From JANMEX01 sp041751995 (lineage in GTDB: Bacteria > Pseudomonadota > Alphaproteobacteria > Rhizobiales > Rhizobiaceae): a stretch of DNA of 64,000 bases. The position numbers were made by a program, and so were the translations under genes. The stretch's first letter is position 1; each line of letters starts with the position of its first letter. The notes beneath the pieces were generated by a model. That model did no database searches. It was not told the origin of the DNA and saw only the letters and a list, made by a program, of their open reading frames with translations. The DNA lies in assembly GCA_041751995.1 (NCBI GenBank), contig JBGSHY010000109.1:1-64000 (forward strand), in the 5' to 3' direction. Positions 41,889-50,703 of this stretch are shown here, piece after piece.

Positions 41889-43766
41889 ATGACACAGTTC
41901 CGTCGTGCTCGCGCCGGTCATATCCTTGCTTATCGGCTGCTTCTGTTGGCTTCGAAAGCGGCGATGCCGTTTTCCAGGCTGACCGGGGAAAGAATGGCCC
42001 GCTCGGCGGATAAGCGCCATCCGCATCTTCGGGCGTATGGCCAAGAGGCTTTCGCATATAATTCGATCATTTCGGCTTGGGAGGCGCAGCGCGCCGCACT
42101 TGAGCCGCGTTATGCCAAGCTGGTCAATTCACTCAAGGATGGCCCGCTCTTCTCGGTCATCATGCCGGTTTACAATCCTGATCCAGTGCTGCTCGCAGAG
42201 GCGATCCGTTCCGTGCAGAATCAGCGCTATCGAAACTGGGAACTTTGCATCGCCGAAGATGCATCTCCCAATCCGGCGGTCAGGCAAGTGCTCGCGCAGG
42301 CGGCGGCGTCCGATCCGCGTATCAAAGTGGTGTTCCGGAGTGAAAACGGACATATTTCCCATGCCAGCAACTGCGCTCTTGGCCTTGCAATCGGCCGGTT
42401 TGCCGCGCTGCTTGATGATGACGACCTGCTTGACCGCGATGCCTTGCTCCTTGCTGCCGACGTGATCTACAAGAAGCCGGACGTTAAAGTCATCTACTCC
42501 GATCAGGACATCATTGGTGTCGATGGCGTCCGGCGGGATCCGTTTTTCAAGCCGGGCTGGAACCGGGAATTACTTTACTCGATGAATTAAATCAGCCATC
42601 TCGGGATTTACGATCTCGATTTGGTGCGCGCTGTCGGCAGTTTCCGGCCCGGTTTAGAGGGCGCTCAGGACTATGATCTTTTGCTGCGTTGTGTCGCCAA
42701 AATCAGCGACCGCCAAATCCACCATATTCCCAAGGTGCTTTACCATTGGCGCGCATCTCCCGGCAGCGCCGCAGAAAGCAACAGCAACAAATCCTACGCC
42801 ACCGAAGCTGGCATCAGGGCCATGACCGATCACCTGAAAGAGGTGACAGGCAAAGACATCCCGGTCCGGCAGGGACAGTTCCCGTTCAGCTATGAACCCG
42901 ACTGGCCGGTTGACGACAACCCTTTGGCTTCAATCATCATTCCAACCCGTGACAGGCTGGATTTGGTGCGCACGGCTGTCGAAAGCATTCTCCTGAAGAC
43001 AGACTATCCGCATTTTGAAATCCTGATCATCGACAATGGAAGCGTCGAAGCCCCGACGCTGCAGTGGTTCGACTGCATAACAAGTCAGGACAGCCGGGTC
43101 CGCATTCTGCGGGACGATCGCCCGTTCAACTATTCCGCCTTGAACAACGCCGCTGTCCTGAGCGCCAAGGGCTCAGTTCTTGCGCTGGTGAACAATGATG
43201 TCGAGGTCATTTCGCCCGGCTGGCTCCACGAATTGGTGTCGCTCGCCATACGGCCGGACGTTGGTTGCGTTGGCGCGAAGCTCTATTATCCGGACCGGCG
43301 CATTCAACATGCCGGGGTGGTTATCGGCGTTGCGGGCGGGGCTGGCCACGTCCATCAGTATCGGGATTTCGACGATCCTGGGCAATTTCAAAGGTTGAAG
43401 GTGCGTCAGGAATTCATGGCTGTGACCGGCGCTTGTCTCGTGGTCAGGCGAAAGGTTTTTGACGAAGTAGGTGGACTGAACGAGACTGATTTGGCAATTG
43501 CCTACAATGACATCGATTTTTGCCTAAAGGTTCACGCCCAAGGTTATCGCAACATTTGGACGCATAAGGCAGAGCTGTTCCATTTTGAATCTGCAAGCCG
43601 TGGCCATGAGAATACATTGGATAAGCAATTACGGTTTGGCCGTGAAGCAGCATACATGACGCGAACATGGCGATTCGACGTTGTGCAAGACCCGTTCTAC
43701 AATCCAAATTTTTCGAGACAGAGCTTAGATTTCAAGGTCGGCATGCCGGAGTGGCCTTTTCCGTGA
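41889..43766 (+). pseudogene. Two-domain GT2 glycosyltransferase broken by in-frame TAA
   Basis: One frame of 626 codons, interrupted by TAA at 42588 to 42590 (codon 234). First GT2 domain (about 78 to 280): LFSVIMPVYNPDPVLLAEAI, LLDDDDLL, then YSDQD. Second GT2 domain (about 345 to 600): SIIIPTRDRLDLVRTAVESI, then LALVNNDVEVI and YNDIDFCLKV. Across the stop the reading LLYSMN-stop-ISHLGIYD matches the family form N-Y-I-S-H-L, so TAA replaces a Tyr codon (TAT or TAC) by one base. Without the stop it is about 625 residues and would add sugars to a surface polysaccharide. A sequencing error is possible. Confidence 0.88.
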
Positions 43767-43805
43767 TGCTGTCCGCCATCCGGTCCGGACCTGCAGAATC
43801 CGGTT

Positions 43806-44789
43806 TCAAACCCGGTTGCGCTTGAGCAGTTTCACCAGTCCGGTCTGGTCCTTGCGCCGTTTGCGCTCGAGGTTCTTGGCAAAACCGGCCCTAGGCCGCC
43901 GTCTGGCCTCGGACAAGTCCTGATCAAAAATATTCTCGAAAAATGCCCGCGCACCATTCATATACACATCAATGGCATCCGGCGTTTTCAACGGATGTGC
44001 GTTCAGCATTTTCAGGAGCAAATCCTCATCCCGGTTGAGCATTGCGATGTGGTCTATCGCGTCTGACCAGTTCGCGAAGCTGCGCACATCGACGAATGAG
44101 TCCTTGTTGAATTCGTCACAAATCCGCGGATCGCCCCAATAGATCGGGATTGTCCGGGCTATGAAGGCATCAGCGATTTTTTCTGTCACGTAGCCGGGAT
44201 GCGCCGAGTTTTCGAATGCGAGCGAGAAGCGGAAATCCTCCATGTATTTCCGCTTTCTCAAATTCATGTCCGTGGCCGGCTGCGCCGCGTCGATGCTTTG
44301 CGTGTTGCGTAAATGCCTGCCCGCCGACAAGACGGGCATGCGCGCGTTCAACGCGTGAAAGAAGGCGTCCCGTTCGGGCTCGGCATTGCCGTTGGAATAG
44401 ATAAAATTGCAGAAATGACGCCTCTTCCGCAAATCGTCGAGGGTGACAAGGCTTCGGTCTGCCAACTTGTTCACATCCGGATAAGTCAAATAGAGCGGGA
44501 ACCTAAAGTGACGGTCTCCGTAATCCATGTGCTCGAAGCTCAGCGCATAGTCGCAGGTGTTGAAATCGGGACAAAAGTTCTCCCCGGTGAACAATATCTT
44601 CACCGCATCTTCCTTGGCCTCAAAATGATGGTCACCGCTGAAGCATGTGAAGAACAGGTAGTCGGCCTCGTTGGCGGGGACGACATTGACTTCATACTTT
44701 TGAAGAAGCCTCAAAAGTGAACTGGTTTCCCCGGCCGTAGGGTTGAGCACGAGCCAGGACGCGCTGAAGCCGACATTGACTTTCTTCAC
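43806..44789 (-). CDS. GT10 family fucosyltransferase
   Basis: 327 residues from GTG 44789, preceded by GAGGG; a longer form starts at ATG 44867 within the fcl gene. The GT10 signature is clear: FRFSLAFENSAHPGYVTEKI, then ADAFIARTIPIYWGDP. This family transfers L-fucose from GDP-fucose, usually alpha-1,3 to GlcNAc or glucose. The end has a basic stretch (RRRPRAGF, LERKRRKD) that could aid membrane binding. It starts 28 bases after the fcl stop. Confidence 0.92.
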   Translation of the reverse strand: MKKVNVGFSASWLVLNPTAGETSSLLRLLQKYEVNVVPANEADYLFFTCFSGDHHFEAKEDAVKILFTGENFCPDFNTCDYALSFEHMDYGDRHFRFPLYLTYPDVNKLADRSLVTLDDLRKRRHFCNFIYSNGNAEPERDAFFHALNARMPVLSAGRHLRNTQSIDAAQPATDMNLRKRKYMEDFRFSLAFENSAHPGYVTEKIADAFIARTIPIYWGDPRICDEFNKDSFVDVRSFANWSDAIDHIAMLNRDEDLLLKMLNAHPLKTPDAIDVYMNGARAFFENIFDQDLSEARRRPRAGFAKNLERKRRKDQTGLVKLLKRNRV

Positions 44790-44817
44790 TTTTCCCTCAA
44801 CTTCGCATGGGTTGGCA

Positions 44818-45759
44818 TCACTTTGAACTATCGAGGAACCAACGGTAGGTTGCCTCGATGCCATCACGCAACTGGATAGAGGCTTTCCAGCCCATGTCCG
44901 CCAGCAGGGTCACGTCCAGCAATTTACGCGGCGTTCCGTCTGGCTTGCTGGCATCAAACGAGATGCTGCCCTGATAGCCGGTTACATCGGCGATCATTCG
45001 CGCCAGTTCCAGAATGCTGATCTCGGCGCCTGAGCCGACATTTATATGGCTGGCCCGCTCGTTCACATGGCCGCGCAGTTTTTCCTTCGGCATATCGAGG
45101 ACAAACAGCGAAGCCTCCGCTACGTCATCGACATGCAGAAATTCCCGCAACGGCGTTCCTGTGCCCCAGACGACAACCTCGCTTGCATTCCCGGTTTTGG
45201 CTTCATGAAAGCGCCGGAGAAGGGCAGGCATCACATGGCTCGTCCCGGGATCAAAATTGTCGTTCGGGCCGTAGAGGTTGCACGGCATCACGCAGCGGTA
45301 GTCCGTGGCATATTGCCTATTGTAGCTTTCACACAATTTCATCCCGGCGATTTTCGCAACCGCATAAGGTTCGTTGGTCGGTTCCAGCGGACCGGTCAGC
45401 AACTCAGTCTCCTTGATCGGTTGTTTGGCATCCCTTGGATAGACGCAGGACGAAGACAGCAGTAGCAACCTCTCGACCGAGGCTTCATGGGCGCTGTTGA
45501 TCAGGTTCGCCTCGATCATCAGATTGTCGTAGATGAATTGCGCCGGATAGGTGTTGTTGGCCAGTATTCCGCCCACCTTGGCGGCCGCAACGATAACAGT
45601 TTCGGGCTTTTCCCGCCGGAAAAAGGCTTTGACATCGGCCTGGTTGGTCAGGTTCAGTTCATTCCGGTCACGCGTGATGATTTCTCGGCCTGCCGCCAGG
45701 AGCTTCCTGCAAATTGCCGATCCGACCAATCCGCGATGTCCTGCCACGTAATATCTCAC
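44818..45759 (-). CDS. fcl: GDP-L-fucose synthase
   Basis: 313 residues from GTG 45759, whose GTGA overlaps the preceding GT25 stop. This start gives the normal family length and N-terminus VRYYVAGHRGLVGSAI. NADP-binding GHRGLVG, catalytic Ser/Cys region LLSSSCVYPRDAKQPI, YAVAKIAGMK (Tyr and Lys), and NLYGPNDNFD are all present. It epimerises and reduces GDP-4-keto-6-deoxymannose to GDP-L-fucose. The preceding enzyme gmd is not within the cassette. It feeds the adjacent GT10. Confidence 0.95.
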   Translation of the reverse strand: MRYYVAGHRGLVGSAICRKLLAAGREIITRDRNELNLTNQADVKAFFRREKPETVIVAAAKVGGILANNTYPAQFIYDNLMIEANLINSAHEASVERLLLLSSSCVYPRDAKQPIKETELLTGPLEPTNEPYAVAKIAGMKLCESYNRQYATDYRCVMPCNLYGPNDNFDPGTSHVMPALLRRFHEAKTGNASEVVVWGTGTPLREFLHVDDVAEASLFVLDMPKEKLRGHVNERASHINVGSGAEISILELARMIADVTGYQGSISFDASKPDGTPRKLLDVTLLADMGWKASIQLRDGIEATYRWFLDSSK

Positions 45760-46532
45760 GCCACAGGCTCCGGAGTTTGAGCGTCGGGGTACATTTTTTT
45801 TCGATACTGGATGGATTTGTAAAGCTTCCATCCCTGCAGCACATTTCCCCAAATCGAGCGCAGGACGACGCGCTGGCGTTTGGCAAGTACACGCCCGGGT
45901 TCGAGAGATGATCCGCCCAGCGTGTGACTGGTTTCGCTGACCGGATTGGGGATCACCGACCATATGCGAATATTGAACTCCCACATGAAGGCCATGTCTT
46001 CATCCACGGGCCGGAAAAATCTGCGCCGTTTCAGCAAGGATTTGGCCGCTGCGCGATTGACGACATACCCGACGGATCCGGACGCCGGATATTTGTAGGC
46101 GACGATTTCTGTGCCACCGGCGTTCTTTGAGAAAATAATCGGCTTTGGGCGGTAATCAAAAAACTTAATCACGTCCCAATCATCCGAAAATTTAATGCAA
46201 TCATTGAGTGACGATACCAGTTTCTGCAAATCGTCAATCTGGAAATCGTCCTCAAATATGATCGCAAAGTCGATATTGTCGTCCAGAAACTGCTGCCAGA
46301 CTTTCCGGTGTCCAACGTAGCAACAAATCTCACCGTGGCTGAGCGAGCGCTTGAACAGGAAAAGGTTCTTGAGTTTGGAATAGTATTTGTGAAACTCCAA
46401 TTCATTAGGCCTTGCGCCTCTTACAAACTGATAGCCACATCCTATGCCGGCAGCCTGGCTCGACGAGTTGATGACACGCGGATGGTTTTCCTCCTCGACC
46501 GTCAAGATATACGCGCGACAAAGGTCTAGCAT
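45756..46532 (-). CDS. GT25 family glycosyltransferase
   Basis: 258 residues from ATG 46532 with AGGA eleven bases before; a longer frame reaches 46628. GT25 features: LCRAYILTVEEENHPRV start, SLSHGEICCYVGHRKVW, the acid motif FAIIFEDDFQI and PVDEDMAFMW. These transferases act in LPS core or O-antigen synthesis. It is the first gene of the reverse-strand cassette GT25, fcl, GT10, all overlapping or close, so one transcript. Confidence 0.88.
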   Translation of the reverse strand: MLDLCRAYILTVEEENHPRVINSSSQAAGIGCGYQFVRGARPNELEFHKYYSKLKNLFLFKRSLSHGEICCYVGHRKVWQQFLDDNIDFAIIFEDDFQIDDLQKLVSSLNDCIKFSDDWDVIKFFDYRPKPIIFSKNAGGTEIVAYKYPASGSVGYVVNRAAAKSLLKRRRFFRPVDEDMAFMWEFNIRIWSVIPNPVSETSHTLGGSSLEPGRVLAKRQRVVLRSIWGNVLQGWKLYKSIQYRKKMYPDAQTPEPVA

Positions 46533-46907
46533 TCCGCATTCCTGAATCGGATTTCCGGCCATTTGGTCCAAGCTATCGCCACAACCTTGCATAAGCCAAC
46601 GGATTCCGCTCCCAACGGCATGTTTCATGTGGGCTTTTCAGCCGCAGATAGCATAATCTTGGCACGCTTAAATTCTCTATCCTGTGTCATCATGGCGCTA
46701 TGAGGCTTGTTGCGGTGGACATATGCAGGTTCACACCTCACTCAAATTAACCCCATAACCATTTATCAGCACATCATTTTTTCCTTCAATCGATTTGATC
46801 TTCCCCGGCGTCTTGCGGGTGTCGCGCAGGTTTGCCAAAGCACGTTTCACGACATCTGCGCATGGCGTCCGCCTTGCGATTCCTCCACTCTTTCCGGGGC
46901 TTTCACC
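46533..46907. other. Intergenic region between GT25 and glpX
   Basis: 375 bases between divergent genes. The 276 bases nearest glpX are comparatively AT-rich with several TTAA/AATT words, so promoters of both directions probably lie here. I see no gene, RNA fold or repeat in it, and no obvious insertion scar of the glycan cassette. Confidence 0.5.
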
Positions 46908-47891
46908 ATGACCGCCGAACACAAGCATTCCGTCCTTGACCGCATTCTCACGCTGGAACTGGTGCGTGTCACCGAGCGGGCGGCCGTTGCCGCAGCGCGG
47001 CTTCGCGGGCGGGGCGATGAAATGGCGGCGGATCAGGCGGCTGTGGACGCCATGCGCACCGAGCTCAACAAGTTGAACATCAACGGCACCATCGTCATCG
47101 GCGAGGGCGAGCGCGATGAAGCGCCAATGCTCTACATCGGCGAGAAGGTCGGCCTCGGCAAAGGCCACGAACTCGACATCGCGCTCGATCCGCTCGAAGG
47201 CACCACGATCTGCGCCAAGAACCTGCCCAACTCGCTGGCTGTGATCGCCATTGCCGAACGCGGCAATCTACTTTACGCGCCGGACGTTTACATGGACAAG
47301 ATCGCCGTCGGGCCCGGCTATCCGGCTGGCATCATCCATCTCGACGCGTCGCCTGCCGACAACATCGCAGCTGTTGCGAAGGCCAAGGGCGTGCCGGTCT
47401 CGGAAGTCACCGCCTGCATCATGGACCGCCCGCGCCATGCCAAGTTGATCGAGGCGGTCCGCGCCACCGGCGCCGCCATCCGCCTGATTGGTGACGGCGA
47501 TGTTGCCGGTGTGATCCACACCACCGCACCGGAAGACACTGGCATCGATATCTACATCGGCATCGGCGGCGCGCCGGAAGGCGTGCTGGCGGCTGCAGCG
47601 CTGCGCTGCACAGGCGGCCAAATGCAGGGCCGTCTCATTCTCGATACGCCGGAAAAGGTGGCCCGCGCCGCGCGCATGGGCATTTCCGACCCGAACCGTC
47701 TCTATGACCTCACGGATATGGCCAAGGGCGACGTGCTGTTCGCCGCCACCGGCGTCACCGACGGCAACATGCTGGCCGGCGTCAAGTTCGGCAAGGACTT
47801 CATCGAGACCGAAACGATTGTGCTGCGCGCCCATTCGCTGACCATCCGCGAGATCAAGGCCAAGCATCGCGACCTCGACAAGTTCCTGTAG
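46908..47891 (+). CDS. glpX: Class II fructose-1,6-bisphosphatase
   Basis: 327 residues from ATG 46908 (MTAEHKHSVLDRIL). Class II features: the metal-binding GEGERDEAPMLYIGE, then DIALDPLEGTTICA, and GGAPEGVLAAAALRC. It hydrolyses fructose-1,6-bisphosphate in gluconeogenesis. recJ follows at 60 bases on the same strand. The pair glpX-recJ after hom is a usual rhizobial arrangement (from memory). Confidence 0.96.
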   Translation: MTAEHKHSVLDRILTLELVRVTERAAVAAARLRGRGDEMAADQAAVDAMRTELNKLNINGTIVIGEGERDEAPMLYIGEKVGLGKGHELDIALDPLEGTTICAKNLPNSLAVIAIAERGNLLYAPDVYMDKIAVGPGYPAGIIHLDASPADNIAAVAKAKGVPVSEVTACIMDRPRHAKLIEAVRATGAAIRLIGDGDVAGVIHTTAPEDTGIDIYIGIGGAPEGVLAAAALRCTGGQMQGRLILDTPEKVARAARMGISDPNRLYDLTDMAKGDVLFAATGVTDGNMLAGVKFGKDFIETETIVLRAHSLTIREIKAKHRDLDKFL

Positions 47892-47951
47892 GCAACTCTC
47901 AAGCGGCATGACATTGCGTTTCGGCTTGCCTATGTAGGCAGGCGGAGACCT

Positions 47952-49742
47952 TTGACAGTGCAGCACAAGATTTTCCTCGGCATCGAACAGTCCGCCACCG
48001 GCCACCGCTGGGTGGAGCGGCTTGATGCGCGCACGGGCAACATTGCGCTGGCCATTGCGCAGAAACATGATTTGCCGGATCTGGTGTCACGCATTCTCGC
48101 CGGACGCGGGGTGCTGGAAGACGACGCGCCAGCTTTCCTTGATCCGACCATTCGCGACCTGATGCCCGATCCGCAAACAGTGACGGACCTCGATAAAGTC
48201 GCCGCGCGGATCGTGCAGGCAATAGTGGCCAAGGAGCCGGTCGCCATCTTCGGCGATTATGATGTTGATGGCGCAAGTTCCTCTGCCTTGCTGTCGCGCG
48301 TTCTCGGTCATTTCGCAGTGCCGCACGAAATCTACATTCCGGACCGTATTTTTGAAGGTTACGGCCCCAATCCCGCGGCGATGGAAGAGCTTGTCCGGCG
48401 CGGTGCGAAATTGATAGTCACGGTTGATTGCGGCACAAACAGCGCGGTGGCGCTGGCAGCGGGCAGGGCGGCGGGCGCCGACATTTGCGTTATCGACCAT
48501 CACCAGCCCGGCGGACCGTTGCCCGACGGAATCCCGGTCGCCAATCCGAACCGCGAGGATGATCTTTCGGGGCTCGGCCACCTTTGCGCCGCCGGTGTAG
48601 TCTTCATGGTGCTGGTCGAAACGATCAGACAACTGCGTGGCAGGACGGACAAGCCGCTGCCCGATCTTCTGGGCATGCTTGATCTCGTCGCGCTGGCCAC
48701 GGTCTGCGATGTCGTTCCGCTTGTCGGCCTCAACCGCGCCTTTGTCGTTAAGGGTCTGCAGATCGCCCGCAAGTTCGGCAACCCCGGTCTTGCGGCGCTT
48801 GCCAAAGTTTCGCGCATCGGCGAGCCGCTCAACGCCTTCCATTTTGGCTTTCTCATCGGCCCGCGCATCAACGCTGGCGGGCGGATTGGTGATGCTGCGC
48901 TTGGCGCGCGCTTGTTGACGCTCGATGATCCAAACGGAGCCCAGGCGATTGCCGAGCGGCTCGACCAGTTGAACGCCGAACGTCAGGCGATGGAAAAGAT
49001 CATGCTGGAACAGGCAGAATCCGCCATCGGCTTTGATCTGGCCGGAGGCGGCGGTCCGCCCGTGATCGTCGCGGCGGACGAAAAATGGCATCCGGGAATC
49101 GTGGGCCTTATCGCTGCCCGTCTCAAGGAAAAGGCCCGCCGCCCGGCTTTTGCAATCGCCTTCAATCCGAACGGGACCGGCACCGGTTCCGGCCGCTCCA
49201 TCGTCGGCATTGATATTGGGCGTCTGGTGCGCAAAGCAGTCGATGAAGGCATTCTCGTCAAGGGCGGCGGCCATGCGATGGCGGCTGGCATCACGATCGA
49301 AAAGTCCCGCCTCGGCGACTTGCGTGTCTTCTTCGAACGGGAATCCGCCGAGGCTGTTGCCATCCTCAGCGCCGATGCCGAGCTGGAAATCGATGGGGCG
49401 TTGTCTGCAGGCGCGGCGACGCTTGGCCTGATCGAGAGCATGGAGCGGGCAGGGCCGTATGGCACCGGCAATCCCGCACCACTGTTGGTGCTGCCCAATC
49501 ACCGCCTCACCCACTGCCGCATCGTCGGCAACGGGCATGTGTCGGTCTCGCTAAGCGCGATGGACAAGTCGACCCTGCAAGCCATTTCCTTCCGCACCGA
49601 AGGCACGCCGCTCGGCGATTTTCTGCATGTCAATGTCGGCAATATCATCCACGTCGCCGGCACGTTGTCGGTCAATCATTTCAACGGCCGGCGCACCGTG
49701 CAGATGCGCATATTGGACGCCGCCGCGCCGAGCCGGTTTTAG
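47952..49742 (+). CDS. recJ: Single-strand DNA exonuclease RecJ
   Basis: 596 residues. TTG start at 47952 is preceded by GGCGGAG; a GTG six bases on is possible. DHH-family motifs: FGDYDVDGASSSALL (motif I), TVDCGTNS and CVIDHHQPG (DHH), and the later ADEKWHPGIVGLIAARLKE and KGGGHAMAAGITIE (DHHA1). 5' to 3' single-strand exonuclease in recombination and mismatch repair. Length is normal for rhizobial RecJ. Confidence 0.95.
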   Translation: MTVQHKIFLGIEQSATGHRWVERLDARTGNIALAIAQKHDLPDLVSRILAGRGVLEDDAPAFLDPTIRDLMPDPQTVTDLDKVAARIVQAIVAKEPVAIFGDYDVDGASSSALLSRVLGHFAVPHEIYIPDRIFEGYGPNPAAMEELVRRGAKLIVTVDCGTNSAVALAAGRAAGADICVIDHHQPGGPLPDGIPVANPNREDDLSGLGHLCAAGVVFMVLVETIRQLRGRTDKPLPDLLGMLDLVALATVCDVVPLVGLNRAFVVKGLQIARKFGNPGLAALAKVSRIGEPLNAFHFGFLIGPRINAGGRIGDAALGARLLTLDDPNGAQAIAERLDQLNAERQAMEKIMLEQAESAIGFDLAGGGGPPVIVAADEKWHPGIVGLIAARLKEKARRPAFAIAFNPNGTGTGSGRSIVGIDIGRLVRKAVDEGILVKGGGHAMAAGITIEKSRLGDLRVFFERESAEAVAILSADAELEIDGALSAGAATLGLIESMERAGPYGTGNPAPLLVLPNHRLTHCRIVGNGHVSVSLSAMDKSTLQAISFRTEGTPLGDFLHVNVGNIIHVAGTLSVNHFNGRRTVQMRILDAAAPSRF

Positions 49743-49808
49743 GAAAACCCGGTTTGACCTACAGTCATTTCCGGATCATCATTTGACTTGCTAATATGGA
49801 AGGCACTC

Positions 49809-50066
49809 ATGTCTGAAGAACCAAGAACCATTCCGAACTGGAAAATCGTTCTCGCGGCAATTCTTGATTTCTTCTCCGCCTTCATAGTTGGCGGATATCT
49901 TGTCGGCAAGCTCACCGGCGGCACGACCGACGGCGGGTTCAATCTAACCGGCGGCCCGGCGCTGCTGCTTTTTGCGCTGATCATCGCCTATTTTGTCATT
50001 GGCAACCGCTTCTTCCGGGGTACGCTCTGGAAACATATTCTTGGGACGGCGAAGCCAAAGGCGTGA
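49809..50066 (+). CDS. Small RDD-like membrane protein
   Basis: 85 residues from ATG 49809 with AGG close upstream. Two membrane segments: KIVLAAILDFFSAFIVGGYL and ALLLFALIIAYFVIG. The first has the Asp and the second part the ending RFFRGTLWKHILG that recall RDD-family proteins, here cut down to two helices. Role unknown. It ends before the structured gap upstream of gatB. Confidence 0.75.
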   Translation: MSEEPRTIPNWKIVLAAILDFFSAFIVGGYLVGKLTGGTTDGGFNLTGGPALLLFALIIAYFVIGNRFFRGTLWKHILGTAKPKA

Positions 50067-50703
50067 GTTTCGGCTGCACTTCCTCGCCTCGCTTTTGTCT
50101 AGGGGAAGACAATAGCCACTCTATCCACACAGAAATCCGATCTAACCCATTGAAAACATTGAATCAGTGAAACTTTTAAAGCTGAATTATCCACGCGTTC
50201 CCGCCATCAGCCATAATTCCTGAGCTCTTTGCAGAGGGAACGCGGGATCATGATCCGGGTGAATGTGGCAAAGGCCGGTACTTTGTTGGCGAGCCTCGGA
50301 AACTCGCTGGGTGATGAGCCCCTAAACAGAGGCGCTAAAGGTTTGTTGAGAGCCGGAGCAAGTGAGGATCGTTTTTGCGTCAGCAAAACAAATTGGTGCG
50401 ATAGACCAATTAGAGTGACGCAAGGGACGGGTGTGTGGCGATGTCACATACTTAAAACAATCAGAGGCAGGACCACGCACCTTGTTTCCCCGATGCGACC
50501 CCGGACGGCGAAGCCGGGCGGGATAAAGGAGCATGCCTTGAAATTCGTCATCCCGATCAAGAAGCGGAGCGCCGCAGAACCGGGACCGGTTCATGCGCGG
50601 GATCGTCACGCCGCGCCCGCATTTCCAGGCCCGAACACTGGACATGTCCAAGCCCATCCTTTAGCGAACAGACAACAAATCACACTCTGCAGAAGTGAAC
50701 TCC
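50067..50703. other. Intergenic region with many inverted repeats
   Basis: 637 bases without a convincing gene. It holds CGCGTTCCC (50194) paired with GGGAACGCG (50236), the palindrome GGATCATGATCC (50245 to 50256), GCGAG/CTCGC around 50290 to 50305, TTTTGC/GCAAAA (50373 to 50388), AATTGGT/ACCAATT (50391 to 50411), and a CCCGG/CCGGG hairpin (50500 to 50518). A 162-codon frame crosses it on the + strand but has no ribosome site and odd composition. A small RNA, a leader of gatB, or an intergenic repeat element are all possible. Confidence 0.4.
50391..50411. repeat. Perfect inverted repeat
   Basis: AATTGGT and ACCAATT flank the 7-base centre GCGATAG. It adjoins the hairpin TTTTGC-GTCA-GCAAAA ending at 50388, so the two would make neighbouring stem-loops in a transcript of either strand. 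Confidence 0.5.

Noticed and set aside
42621..43766. Second GT2 half as an independent gene
   Set aside because: It stays in the same frame as the first half, starts in mid-domain at a TTG without ribosome site, and the stop sits where the family has Tyr.
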